Source: Anaerolineales bacterium
Lineage (GTDB): Bacteria > Chloroflexota > Anaerolineae > Anaerolineales > Villigracilaceae
Reading direction: 5' to 3'
NCBI GenBank assembly: GCA_017985935.1
Contig: JAGNWT010000026.1
Location: forward strand, 1 to 46,274
Length of the DNA stretch: 46,274 bases
Numbering within the stretch: position 1 is the stretch's first letter; each line of letters starts with the position of its first letter. The position numbers and the translations under genes are program-made. Of the stretch, positions 30,417 to 38,814 are shown in pieces. Below the pieces are notes generated by a model. That model had not been told where the DNA came from. It saw only the letters and a list, made by a program, of their open reading frames with translations, and did not search any database.

Positions 30417-31256
30417 TTACTCCTGAAGCCGGGCGTTCATCCAAAGCTTCATGGTTTTGAAGAACTCTTCTTTCTCAAACTCGTTATGAAGTTCGTGGGC
30501 GGCATCATCCCAAAGAACGAGGGTGGCTTTGCCTTTCATGGATGCCGCGAACTCGGTGCTGCTGGAGGGAAAGGCGATCTTGTCTGCTTTGCCGTGCATC
30601 AGCAGCAGCGGGAGCGGGAATTCTCCGGCATGCTCCAAGGTCCAATTGGTCACGCCCAGCATGATCTTGCCAAACCCAAGAGAGATCTTGTCATGTACCA
30701 GTGGGTCGGCAATATAAGTCTGCACCACCTTTTCATCTCGTGAAATACCCTTCGGGTCGAGACCACTGGCAAGCAGGGTGTTGGGGATCAAGGAGCCGAG
30801 CACTTTGGCAGCCAGAACCTTCCCCTGCTGCTTCTCCAACTCAGTGTGTAGACCAGGGCTGGTGGCAATGACACCTTTGATGTTGGGTTTTCGGATCAAC
30901 CCATAATGCAAGACTTGAATACCGCCGAGGCTGTGACCGTACAAAATGATCGGCAGTCCCGGGTAACGTGTGCGAGCCTGCACCAACAGCAGGTCAATAT
31001 CGGTCATGAAATCTTCGATCGAAGAGATATGTCCGCGTACGCCGCCAGAACGCCCGTGCCCGCGCAGGTCAGAAGCAAAGAGAATAAAACCATCCCTCGC
31101 AAGGGACTCTCCTACATGAGCATAGCGCGAGGAATGCTCTCCCAGCCCATGCACAAGACAGACGACAGCCTTGGGTTGGATCACAGTGGACTCCCAACCC
31201 TGCGCAAAGATCTGCAGGCCGTCTGCAGATTCCCAATTTGTTTCGAAATGATTCAC
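30417..31256 (-). CDS. alpha/beta hydrolase, monoacylglycerol lipase-like
   Basis: A 279-residue cytoplasmic serine hydrolase of the Hydrolase_4 (lysophospholipase/monoglyceride lipase) type. The oxyanion region is CLVHGLGEHSSRYAHV, the nucleophile Ser lies in the elbow LYGHSLGGIQVLHYGL (about 107), the acid Asp in LLMHGKADKIAFP (about 220) and the His in LVLWDDAAHELHNE (about 252). The start is GTG 31256, one base after the V4R-protein stop codon and five bases after GGAGG; a longer frame would overlap that gene by about 100 bases. Co-translation with the V4R gene is likely. It probably cleaves lipid esters. Confidence 0.9.
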   Translation of the reverse strand: MNHFETNWESADGLQIFAQGWESTVIQPKAVVCLVHGLGEHSSRYAHVGESLARDGFILFASDLRGHGRSGGVRGHISSIEDFMTDIDLLLVQARTRYPGLPIILYGHSLGGIQVLHYGLIRKPNIKGVIATSPGLHTELEKQQGKVLAAKVLGSLIPNTLLASGLDPKGISRDEKVVQTYIADPLVHDKISLGFGKIMLGVTNWTLEHAGEFPLPLLLMHGKADKIAFPSSSTEFAASMKGKATLVLWDDAAHELHNEFEKEEFFKTMKLWMNARLQE

Positions 31257-31257
31257 G

Positions 31258-31863
31258 TCATCCTCCAATTGTGATTTTAAATTCGCACTGATGCGACCCA
31301 CTGGCGCGGCAGGCGCGTTCTTCGATATCGTGCTCATACCCAACTGCCCAATACAAACATTCACGGATCAGCCCCAGAGTCACATAGCAAATGGGAGTGT
31401 CATCCGATTGATCCAAAGTGGTGGGAGATGCCTGATCAACAAGGAGCAGGTCAAGGTCCATGCTATGAACGGTTACGCTTTCCTGCGACACGCTCAAAAA
31501 GCGGGCGAGCAGATCAAGAGCGGGCTTGCGCCGCAAAGACTTCGGCAGACCGTGAAGAAAAGCGGCTTGCGCCTTCAACCCAAAAGCGGAATCGTCCAAT
31601 AAACACTTCCACAATTTTGACCCTATCCGCAGCAGAATACCGCGCGCGCCGCGCCCATAGTAGGTTCGCAGAGCCGCCTGCAAGCGCGAGTACGCCTGCG
31701 CCGCATGGACATCATCCAGAGCGGTGAAGTGGGCAGGGTGCGCCCATTCCTCGGGCAGCCCCGATTTAACAAGCACCGCCGAAAGGGTGTCGTGTCCCAG
31801 TTCGGCAGAAAGGGTCTCAACAAAACGGGTCATGATCCGCACTGGAAATCTGATCTCGCTCAA
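31258..31863 (-). CDS. V4R-domain protein
   Basis: A 201-residue soluble protein. The C-terminal 55 residues (TPICYVTLGLIRECLYWAVG, then IEERACRASGSHQCEFKI) match the V4R small-molecule and metal-binding domain, with Cys residues in the typical E-x-x-C and C-x-F positions. The helical N-terminal region (about 1-130) resembles the partner domain found in bacteriochlorophyll 4-vinyl-reductase-like and heme-binding relatives. No enzymatic residues are evident, so it may be a sensor. The start is TTG 31863: AGGAGG lies seven bases upstream, while the in-frame ATG 31833 has no Shine-Dalgarno sequence. It lies three bases after the GNAT gene and one base before the hydrolase. Confidence 0.7.
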   Translation of the reverse strand: MSEIRFPVRIMTRFVETLSAELGHDTLSAVLVKSGLPEEWAHPAHFTALDDVHAAQAYSRLQAALRTYYGRGARGILLRIGSKLWKCLLDDSAFGLKAQAAFLHGLPKSLRRKPALDLLARFLSVSQESVTVHSMDLDLLLVDQASPTTLDQSDDTPICYVTLGLIRECLYWAVGYEHDIEERACRASGSHQCEFKITIGG

Positions 31864-31866
31864 CGC

Positions 31867-32724
31867 TCACCCTCCTGGGTAGATCAACACCGGAAAAGAC
31901 TCGCCCGTGCGGACAAATCCCATTTTTTTATACAAAGCCAGAGAGATTGAATTATCAGATTGAGTATTGACGGAAAGCCTGTTGATCTGCATGCTGCCCA
32001 ATGCCTGGATCAGATCGTTCACGAGGGCGGTACCCACGCCCCTGCCTTGGGCGGTCTTCCCCACCCCAAGCCTGGCCAGGTGTGCCCCAAGCATGCTCCC
32101 CGTACTGATCTGATACCCGATCACCCCTGAAGCATCTTCAGCAACCGTGGCGTGGACAGCCTGCAAACGAGCGCGGCGCAAGGCATCGTGTGTGTTGTGC
32201 CAGAACCAGCCGAACGCATCGAAATCGATCTCAGCTACGACCGGAAGATCTTCTTCACGCATGGTGCGGATGCGAAAGGAGAGAGGTAAAGGAAACTTCC
32301 TTACATTCTCCTGCAACAATTGCAACAGAACGATGCTCTGTTTAATTTCGAATCCGCTCGAAAGTAAAATCTTGTGGAACCATTGCTTGACCACAATGGA
32401 TGCGATCTGGGTTTGCGGAGTGTACTGGGAAACCTCGCGGCTGGCGACTTCCCACAATGCCGACCAAGCTTCGACGCTTGGTTGCTGCTGGCGGTATCCA
32501 AAGAGGCGGATCCAAGCCAGTTGCGGAGGATCTTCAGGGCAGGCCAGAACCGCGTTGATCTGCCCGTGGTCTTCAAGTACCCAATAATTAGGCGAGCCAA
32601 GCCACTCAAGCGGAGAACGCCAATCCAAATGCCTGTGAGTGTTCGCATCAAAAAAAATGAGATTCGCAAGCTGCTGATGGTCCTCAGCAACCGCGCGTCT
32701 CACTTGCAAGCCGATATTGATCAT
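31867..32724 (-). CDS. GNAT-family N-acetyltransferase
   Basis: A 285-residue protein with a GNAT domain in its C-terminal half. The acetyl-CoA binding motif A is ARLGVGKTAQGRGVGTALVNDLIQAL (about 217-242, containing Q-x-x-G-x-G), followed by LSVNTQSDNSISLALYKKMGFVRTGE, the typical motif B. The N-terminal 140 residues look like a second, degenerate GNAT repeat (LQVRRAVAEDHQQLANLIFF). Substrate unknown. The start overlaps the stop of the TPR gene (ATGA). Confidence 0.85.
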   Translation of the reverse strand: MINIGLQVRRAVAEDHQQLANLIFFDANTHRHLDWRSPLEWLGSPNYWVLEDHGQINAVLACPEDPPQLAWIRLFGYRQQQPSVEAWSALWEVASREVSQYTPQTQIASIVVKQWFHKILLSSGFEIKQSIVLLQLLQENVRKFPLPLSFRIRTMREEDLPVVAEIDFDAFGWFWHNTHDALRRARLQAVHATVAEDASGVIGYQISTGSMLGAHLARLGVGKTAQGRGVGTALVNDLIQALGSMQINRLSVNTQSDNSISLALYKKMGFVRTGESFPVLIYPGG

Positions 32725-33242
32725 TTGATAAAACGGAGGAAAAATTTGAGGATGCGCTCGAAGAATCCCGGGTTATCCTTGGCTTCCAAAGAACCCATCA
32801 TCTTGAACGCAGAGTCGGTCACTTTGCCGGTCTTCAACTTAATGGCAGCCGCCGACTTTATAACCATGGCCCGCAGGTCTCCCTCCCCCACTTGCGCGAA
32901 CAATTCAGCAGACCTTTCGTAGGCGGTGAGCGCTTCTTCATAACGCTTCAAACCTTCAAGCGCGGCTGCCATGTTCCCAAGCGCCATTGCCTGGCTTTTC
33001 ACATCCTTCACGCCTTCATAAAACTTGTCGGTGCCAAGCACGGCATCCAGCGACTCTTGTGGTTTGCCCGCCTGCAACAATGCCACGCTCAGGTTATTCT
33101 TCATTTCGGCTGCGAGCAAACCGCTGCGCCCCAGGGTAAATCCCTCTGCGGCCTGGCGGAACAACTCTGCAGCTTCATCGAAGTTTCTGTTCATGAAGGC
33201 TTGTTTGCCTTGTTCGGCAAGTTGTGCGGGTTCAGGTGTCAT
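32721..33242 (-). CDS. small TPR protein
   Basis: A 173-residue protein with three or four tetratricopeptide-like helical pairs (AEQGKQAFMNRNFDEAAELFRQAAEGF, MKNNLSVALLQAGKPQESLDAV, MALGNMAAALEGLKRYEEALTAYERSAELF). The C-terminal end (GFFERILKFFLRFIK) is amphipathic and may touch the membrane. It has no signal peptide. It is translationally coupled to the GNAT gene by a 4-base overlap. The binding partner is unknown. Confidence 0.8.
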   Translation of the reverse strand: MTPEPAQLAEQGKQAFMNRNFDEAAELFRQAAEGFTLGRSGLLAAEMKNNLSVALLQAGKPQESLDAVLGTDKFYEGVKDVKSQAMALGNMAAALEGLKRYEEALTAYERSAELFAQVGEGDLRAMVIKSAAAIKLKTGKVTDSAFKMMGSLEAKDNPGFFERILKFFLRFIK

Positions 33243-33288
33243 GGGTTCTCTTTAAATTTTTCGGCGAAGCACAAGCCCGGTTTACAAC

Positions 33289-33963
33289 CTAGAGGGTGAT
33301 ATCCAACAGCCCTTCGGCAACGGATCTTAATTTTTCCTTGGACATATCGCTGAGCTTCATGGCCAGTTCAATGTACGGCCGGTTGACAGGCTGACAGACA
33401 AAGTCTTGCATTTCCACGGGCAGTTCAAGGAATTTCTGCAGGGCGCGCTGGCTGTTCATCCATTGACCGACCGGTCCGCTTTGATCGAAGAAAGTCTCAA
33501 TGCGAATCCCCATCGCAGAAAGCAAAATCTCAAGTTCAGGTACGGGGATGGCCCGCTCGCCCAGTTCGTATGCCTTTAAGAGCGATTGCGAGATGCCGGT
33601 CTTCTCAGACAACTGCCTGACCGACATATTCACATTGGTGCGTCCCTGCCTGAGCAGAGCGCCGATCATTCGATGACGAAGAGAGATCAGGCGCGAAGTA
33701 TCGTTGGGCACCAGCGCGGGTGCGGAGTCTGATCGGGTTTCATTTCCCCAAAACTGGCTAAGCGGAAGTTTTAGGTAATAGACGAGCGTTTCAAGTTCAG
33801 GCAGAGAGGGAGCGCGTCGCCCCTCTTCATAAGCACGGAACAAGCCGGGCTTGATACCGATCGCATCAGCGCACTCTTTGATACTGCGGCGCTCCGCCAT
33901 GCGGGCATCACGAATGAGTAAACCTAGTTTCTTCTCACGAATGGTGATCTGGGCGTTGTGCAT
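33289..33963 (-). CDS. tandem double-HTH (XRE-type) regulator
   Basis: A 224-residue protein with two helix-turn-helix domains of the XRE/Cro type. The first is near residues 13-65 (SIKECADAIGIKPGLFRAYEEGRRAPSLPELETLVYYL) and the second near 105-155 (SVRQLSEKTGISQSLLKAYELGERAIPVPELEILLSAM). Both keep the recognition-helix pattern, so one chain may bind a two-part operator. The C-terminal 60 residues contain a helical tail (LSDMSKEKLRSVAEGLLDI). I take ATG 33963, not a start 45 bases upstream: GAGG precedes it and an extended -10 promoter lies 69 bases upstream. The target is unknown; the tad genes directly upstream are candidates. Confidence 0.85.
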   Translation of the reverse strand: MHNAQITIREKKLGLLIRDARMAERRSIKECADAIGIKPGLFRAYEEGRRAPSLPELETLVYYLKLPLSQFWGNETRSDSAPALVPNDTSRLISLRHRMIGALLRQGRTNVNMSVRQLSEKTGISQSLLKAYELGERAIPVPELEILLSAMGIRIETFFDQSGPVGQWMNSQRALQKFLELPVEMQDFVCQPVNRPYIELAMKLSDMSKEKLRSVAEGLLDITL

Positions 33964-34031
33964 TTTTCCTCTACTGCCTTTATTAATTGATAAACTGCGC
34001 TGAAACAAACTCAGTGCTTCAGGGTGTGCGA

Positions 34032-34040
34032 ATTATAGCA
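34032..34040 (-). promoter_or_regulatory. extended -10 promoter of the double-HTH gene
   Basis: TGCTATAAT on the minus strand, identical to the box before heme A synthase. No clear -35 is seen. It lies eight bases after the cpaF stop codon and gives a leader of about 60 bases. Confidence 0.6.
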
Positions 34041-34047
34041 GAGTGTA

Positions 34048-35361
34048 TCAGCGCCGCGCGTTCTGAGAGAGCCTTGGCGCGAACACTTCTGCGCTGAGTT
34101 TGAATCCGGCCGCTTCGAGGCGCGGCGTAAAATTGGGGCGGATGCCCGTGGCGCTCACTTCCCCAAGGACCTTGCCATCGGAAGTAACTCCCGTTTGATT
34201 GAATTTAAATATATCGCTCAACACGATGATATCGCCTTCCATGCCAGCCACTTCGGTCACTGCGGTCACTTTACGCTGCCCGTCTTTCAGGCGAGTCTGC
34301 TGCACAATGAGATCCACAGCAGAGGAAACCTGCTGGCGTACCACCTTGAGCGGAAGGTCCATGCCGGCCATCAGCACCAGAGTTTCAATACGGGAAATGG
34401 CGTCGCGCGGCGTGTTGGCATGAACAGTGGTCAACGAACCATCGTGACCTGTGTTCATGGCTTGAAGCATATCCAGCGCTTCGCCGCCGCGCACTTCGCC
34501 GACTACGATCCGGTCGGGACGCATGCGGAGCGAGTTCTTCACCAATTCACGGATCGAGACCGCGTGCAATCCGTCTGCGTTGGCAGCTTTGGTCTCCATG
34601 CGCATCACATGATCTTGTTGAAGCTGAAGTTCGGCAGCGTCTTCAATGGTGATTATGCGCTCATTCTCTGGAATAAACCCCGACATGACATTCAAAAGCG
34701 TGGTCTTGCCTGACCCCGTGCCACCCGAGATGATTATGTTAAAACGCGCCTTCACGCACGCTTCCAAAAAGTCGGCCATTTGCCGGGTCATGGACCCAAA
34801 ATCGACAAGGTCATCGACCTTTAATTTATCCTTTTTGAATTTGCGGATAGTGATGGAAGGTCCATCGATCGCGCACGGGCGGACCACAGCGTTGACGCGC
34901 GACCCATCCGGCAGGCGGGCATCCACGGTCGGGGAGTCAGAATCCACATGGCGCCCAAGCGGTGTGATGATGCGGTCAATGATCCTCAGAACATGGTCAT
35001 CATCGTCAAAGGTGACCGTGGATTTGCTAAGCTTGCCTTTGCGCTCAACGAAGACCTTCTTGGGCCCGTTGACCATGATCTCCGAAACCTCTTCGTCATC
35101 CAACAACGATTGAATGGGTCCAAACCCGAGCAGCTCGTTCGTGACCTGATCGAATATCTGTTTCCGCAGATCATCTGGGAGTTTCACCTGGGTCTGATCG
35201 TAGATCAAGCGGATGCTCTTTTGTACAAATTCCTGGCGATGGTCCGGAGCGATCCCTTCCGCTTCGAGAGCGCGATTCAAATTATCAGCAAGATATTTCT
35301 TCAGACGGGAAAGGTCCTGCCCGGTCAGCCGTGACTGAGCGGAAGGATTAGGAGTCGCCAT
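34048..35361 (-). CDS. cpaF: CpaF/TadA-type secretion ATPase
   Basis: A 437-residue type II/IV secretion hexameric ATPase that powers assembly of Tad (Flp) pili. The N-terminal helical domain precedes LLDDEEVSEIMVNGPKKVFVERKGKL, typical of CpaF. Walker A is ISGGTGSGKTTLLN (about 220), the Asp box ITIEDAAELQL, the His box HDGSLTTVHANTPRDAI and Walker B IVVGEVRGGEALD are all present. ATG 35361 has GGAGGA upstream and overlaps the preceding small gene by 14 bases. The usual downstream tadB and tadC membrane genes are absent: an HTH gene follows instead. Confidence 0.92.
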   Translation of the reverse strand: MATPNPSAQSRLTGQDLSRLKKYLADNLNRALEAEGIAPDHRQEFVQKSIRLIYDQTQVKLPDDLRKQIFDQVTNELLGFGPIQSLLDDEEVSEIMVNGPKKVFVERKGKLSKSTVTFDDDDHVLRIIDRIITPLGRHVDSDSPTVDARLPDGSRVNAVVRPCAIDGPSITIRKFKKDKLKVDDLVDFGSMTRQMADFLEACVKARFNIIISGGTGSGKTTLLNVMSGFIPENERIITIEDAAELQLQQDHVMRMETKAANADGLHAVSIRELVKNSLRMRPDRIVVGEVRGGEALDMLQAMNTGHDGSLTTVHANTPRDAISRIETLVLMAGMDLPLKVVRQQVSSAVDLIVQQTRLKDGQRKVTAVTEVAGMEGDIIVLSDIFKFNQTGVTSDGKVLGEVSATGIRPNFTPRLEAAGFKLSAEVFAPRLSQNARR

Positions 35362-35659
35362 TGCCCGGCTCCTCCGAATTCTCATCGTCTTCGACAGGCA
35401 TCAACCAAACTACTTGGGAACGTTGAACAGCCATGAACGGCGCGGTGAACAGCACCTTGTCATCAGCGCCATGCACGGTTGCCTGGGTCACTGCAAGAAA
35501 TTTTTCTTCACGTTCAAGTTCATTCTTTAACCGTTCTTCATGGCGAACGTGGATCAAGCCGCGCACTATGTGAGTGGTGGTCTGGATCACTGCCGATACA
35601 GGCATTTTCTTTACAACCTCGGTATAGAACTTGCCCTTCTCATCATATTCGATTGTCAT
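35348..35659 (-). CDS. conserved small protein between cpaE and cpaF
   Basis: A 103-residue soluble protein with beta-rich character (FYTEVVKKMPVSAVIQTTTHIVRGLIHVR and VTQATVHGADDKVLFTAPFMAVQRSQVVWLMP), a charged helix in the middle (HEERLKNELEREEKFLAV) and an acidic tail. It resembles small uncharacterised proteins encoded near Tad genes in Chloroflexota (possibly DUF6812), but I cannot name the family with confidence. AGGAG precedes ATG 35659. Its overlap with cpaF suggests a linked role. Confidence 0.65.
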   Translation of the reverse strand: MTIEYDEKGKFYTEVVKKMPVSAVIQTTTHIVRGLIHVRHEERLKNELEREEKFLAVTQATVHGADDKVLFTAPFMAVQRSQVVWLMPVEDDENSEEPGNGDS

Positions 35660-35708
35660 AGCGATACTCCTGTGAGGCTGATCCCCTTTGGGGATTCAGC
35701 AAGAAAAA

Positions 35709-36860
35709 TCATCCCGCCCGCAATTTTCGCGCCTGAGTTGAGAGGTCTCGGGCAATATCTTTGAAGGCAAGCGCTGCTGTATGGTTGGGAAATTTCAACG
35801 AGAACGGCTGGCGCTGGTTATTGGCTAAGGTGAAATTATTTCCCATATAGGGAATGGCGTAGTTGATCGTGATCTCGAGCATCTTCTCGGCTTCCGCTTT
35901 GGATAAGCCTTCGAGTCCCACAGCACGATTCAGGATGGTGTACATGGAATCTGCGCTGATGGATTTGGTCTTCAAATAGTTCCACAGGGTCTTGGTCAAT
36001 GAAACCGTGCTGAGGTCTGTGCTGACGATCAGGCTGACAAGATCAGCGCTCTGGATCAAAGGCAGGGTGATCTTCGAGAGCGAACGCCCGATATCGATCA
36101 ATACATAGTCATAGGAGGCTTTTAGCCCCGCGACAACATCCACAATGCGGCCGGCATTAAGATGGTGACTGCTCTCAGGGTCGGGTGAACCTGCCAAAAG
36201 ACTGAATTGCCACATCTTCATTTCCGCCAGATGTTCCTTGAAGAATTTAGGCGTGGTTTCGCTGGGCTGCATATCGGCTACGGTGATGATGTTTTGGTCG
36301 CCCTCGTACCCCACAATGGGAGCGATGGAACCGATCGGCAGCACCATATCCAGAACAGCGACGCGAGCCTCAGGGTGCGATTGTGCGATGTTCATGGCGA
36401 GGTTTGCACACAGGGAGGAAGTGCCCACGCCGCCTTTGGCACTTAAGAAGACAAGGAGTAACCCGCCCTCTTTGACAGATGCCACGGAAATTCCAAAGAG
36501 ACGGTTGAGTGTTTCGTGGAGCAGCGCAACAGCCTGCCCCGATTTGGTAATGTAATCATTAAAGCCCGCATCCAGGCAGGGTTTAATGCGACCAATGCCC
36601 GGGTCGCTGCTGAGAGCGATGAGAGGCATTTGCGCTGTGCGATGGTCCTGCCTGAGTTTTCGGGCAATCTCTTCGCCGGTGATGTCTGAGATGGTGGGGT
36701 CAATTATGGCAGCGTCGGGACGGTCACGCCAGGCATAGATCAATCCTTCCTTGCCTGATGATGCCTGGATCACTACATATTTTTGTTCTGAAAGAGTGCG
36801 GGCAATAAAATTACGACTGGCTACATCGGAATCTACGATGAGGATCTTTTTTTCAGACAT
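35709..36860 (-). CDS. cpaE: CpaE/TadZ-type protein: receiver plus MinD-like ATPase
   Basis: A 383-residue pilus-localisation protein. Residues 1-120 form a receiver domain with LIVDSDVASR, the candidate phospho-Asp in AAIIDPTISD (about 55) and Lys in YITKSGQ, so it may still be phosphorylated. From about 135 a ParA/MinD-like ATPase domain begins with the deviant Walker A FLSAKGGVGTSSLCANLA, followed by VAVLDMVLPIGSIAPIVG (Walker A') and YDYVLIDIGRSL (Walker B). In Tad systems such proteins place the pilus machine at a cell pole. It is 49 bp upstream of the small gene and 36 bp downstream of an OmpR-type regulator. Confidence 0.88.
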   Translation of the reverse strand: MSEKKILIVDSDVASRNFIARTLSEQKYVVIQASSGKEGLIYAWRDRPDAAIIDPTISDITGEEIARKLRQDHRTAQMPLIALSSDPGIGRIKPCLDAGFNDYITKSGQAVALLHETLNRLFGISVASVKEGGLLLVFLSAKGGVGTSSLCANLAMNIAQSHPEARVAVLDMVLPIGSIAPIVGYEGDQNIITVADMQPSETTPKFFKEHLAEMKMWQFSLLAGSPDPESSHHLNAGRIVDVVAGLKASYDYVLIDIGRSLSKITLPLIQSADLVSLIVSTDLSTVSLTKTLWNYLKTKSISADSMYTILNRAVGLEGLSKAEAEKMLEITINYAIPYMGNNFTLANNQRQPFSLKFPNHTAALAFKDIARDLSTQARKLRAG

Positions 36861-36896
36861 AAGGCGACCTTCCCGCGAATGGTGTAATTATCAGTA

Positions 36897-37592
36897 TCAG
36901 GCTTCGATGGGAGGCATCAAATAACCCAACCCTGAACGTGTCACAATGTGGTGCGGGTTGTGAGCATCCTCTTCAAGCTTCTGGCGCAAGCGCGCGATAC
37001 TCACCCACAGGATTTCCTTATCGTTCTTGTATTCGACACCCCACACGCTGGTCAACAGGTCTTCCGAAGTCAGTATCTTGCCGATGTTGTGGGCAAACTG
37101 CAAAAGCAGGCGGTATTCCGTGGCAGAGAGCGAGACTGGGGTTTCCCCGATCCAAACTTCCGCACGGGCAAAATCGATCTTCAGGTTCTCATGTGTGAAG
37201 AAGCGAGCCTGTCCCACTTCGGCGGGCGGCTGTGCGCGGCGCAAGACAGCCCGCACCCGCGCAAGCAACTCAGTGGCTGAAAAAGGTTTGACAAGGTAAT
37301 CATCTGCGCCGAGATCAAGCCCACGCACACGATCCTGTTCTTCGCCCCGGGCAGTAAGGATCACGATCGGCACATTCGAAAACTCGCGTAAGCGCTGACA
37401 CACTCCGAAACCATCGAGGCGGGGCATCATCACATCCAGCAAGACCAGGTCTATCGGCTGTGCAGAGAACACATCCAAAGCTTGCACACCATCCTGGGCT
37501 GTAGCCACTTCATAGCCTTCTGTGCGCAGGTTGGCTTCCAACAAGCGCAGGTATCGAGGTTCATCGTCTACGATCAAGATTCGTTTTGCCAT
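36897..37592 (-). CDS. OmpR/PhoB-family response regulator
   Basis: A 231-residue transcription factor. The receiver domain has VDDEP, the phospho-Asp in LVLLDVMMPRLDG (about 53), Thr in VILTARGEE and Lys in YLVKPFSATEL (about 102). The C-terminal winged-helix domain (about 130-228) includes VSLSATEYRLLLQFAHNIGKILTSEDLLTSVWG and IARLRQKLEEDAHNPHHIVTRSGLGYLM, typical of PhoB-like DNA binding. AAGGAG precedes ATG 37592. It lies 34 bp after a histidine kinase gene, which is its probable partner. Confidence 0.95.
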   Translation of the reverse strand: MAKRILIVDDEPRYLRLLEANLRTEGYEVATAQDGVQALDVFSAQPIDLVLLDVMMPRLDGFGVCQRLREFSNVPIVILTARGEEQDRVRGLDLGADDYLVKPFSATELLARVRAVLRRAQPPAEVGQARFFTHENLKIDFARAEVWIGETPVSLSATEYRLLLQFAHNIGKILTSEDLLTSVWGVEYKNDKEILWVSIARLRQKLEEDAHNPHHIVTRSGLGYLMPPIEA

Positions 37593-37626
37593 ACGGGATC
37601 TCCTTGCAAAAAAAGATAAAAGCAGA

Positions 37627-38814
37627 TCAGATATCTGTCACTACTGGCAGTTCAATGATAAAAGTTGTACCCGCATCCAGAACGGACTCAACCCAAATCT
37701 TACCATGATGTGCCATAATAATTTGCTTGCAAATGTATAAACCAAGCCCTGTGCCGGTCACAGTCCGCTCACCGGGCACACGATAGAAGCGTTCGAACAA
37801 AAAGGGAAGATAATCTTCTGGGATGCCCTCACCTTTATCGGCGAAAGAGACCCGGACCTTATCCGTATGCGCGCTCAAGGTGATGAACAATTCAGAACCG
37901 GGGGCGTACTTCACCGCGTTACTGAAAAGATTCTCAAAGACCTGTGAAAGCCGAACCGCATCGCCATAGATGGGCGGAAGGGGAGAAATATCAAAGGAGA
38001 TCTTCAGGTTGGGATAATGAGTGGTGACGCGTGTGGCAACATCGCGGATCAAGGCATCGATACGCACCAGCGAAAACTTGAACTGGATGGTCTTGCTCTG
38101 CAGCCGGGCGGACTCGAGCATATCCTCGATCAACTTCGCGAGCCGGTCTGCTTCCTCGTCAATGATGGTCAGGAACTCGCGCTGGGTTGCGTCATCCCAA
38201 ATCGTATCCTGCCGCAATAGGCTGGTACTGTAGCCTTTGATGAAACCCAACGGCGTGCGAAGCTCATGCGAAATGGTGGAGACAAAATCATCCTGCAGGC
38301 GCATCTGGCGCTGCACCGAGTCCAACTCCGTGCGCGCTTCCTGCAAATCACGCCGTTCGATCAGCGCCGCTGTCCAAAAAGTTTGGAGCGCGGCGGTTTG
38401 GATGTGCAACTCGGTGTATTCAGGTCCGCCGAAGCGGATGAAGACCAGCGCGCCATTCAACTTTGAGCCGATAAAAAGCGGAAAGCCAAGCAGGTGTTCC
38501 ATTTTCAAGCGGTCGGTTTGACGGCGGCGCGGTTCATCGAGAACCATCCGGCCCTTCTCCAAGACCGCGTGGGCAACGCCATACCCCCAGGCAGAATCAG
38601 CTTCGGCGGTCTTGCCGCGCCCCACTGCGCGCGCGTACGCCACTTCCAAGCCATTGGTGCGCGGGTCCTTGAGATAGACCGCAACATTATCAAAGACGAA
38701 GGACCCACGCAGGGACACGAACAGCGTATCGAGGGCGGTCTTCCAATCTTGCTTTTGTTGAACTTCCTGAAAGATCTTATGTAATTGTGAGAGGGTTTCT
38801 GAATCCATGGTCAT
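37627..38814 (-). CDS. GAF-domain sensor histidine kinase (soluble)
   Basis: A 395-residue cytoplasmic kinase without membrane segments. The N-terminal 160 residues form a GAF-like domain (FDNVAVYLKDPRTNGLEVAYARAVG, LGFPLFIGSKLNGALVFIRF). After a coiled-coil linker come the H-box DDFVSTISHELRTPLGFIKGYS (His about 181), N-box VFENLFSNAVKYAPG, G1 FADKGEGIPEDYLPFLFERFYR and G2 GTGLGLYICKQII. The start codon overlaps the stop of the upstream kinase gene (ATGA); an alternative ATG lies six bases later. The signal it senses is not known. Confidence 0.93.
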   Translation of the reverse strand: MTMDSETLSQLHKIFQEVQQKQDWKTALDTLFVSLRGSFVFDNVAVYLKDPRTNGLEVAYARAVGRGKTAEADSAWGYGVAHAVLEKGRMVLDEPRRRQTDRLKMEHLLGFPLFIGSKLNGALVFIRFGGPEYTELHIQTAALQTFWTAALIERRDLQEARTELDSVQRQMRLQDDFVSTISHELRTPLGFIKGYSTSLLRQDTIWDDATQREFLTIIDEEADRLAKLIEDMLESARLQSKTIQFKFSLVRIDALIRDVATRVTTHYPNLKISFDISPLPPIYGDAVRLSQVFENLFSNAVKYAPGSELFITLSAHTDKVRVSFADKGEGIPEDYLPFLFERFYRVPGERTVTGTGLGLYICKQIIMAHHGKIWVESVLDAGTTFIIELPVVTDI

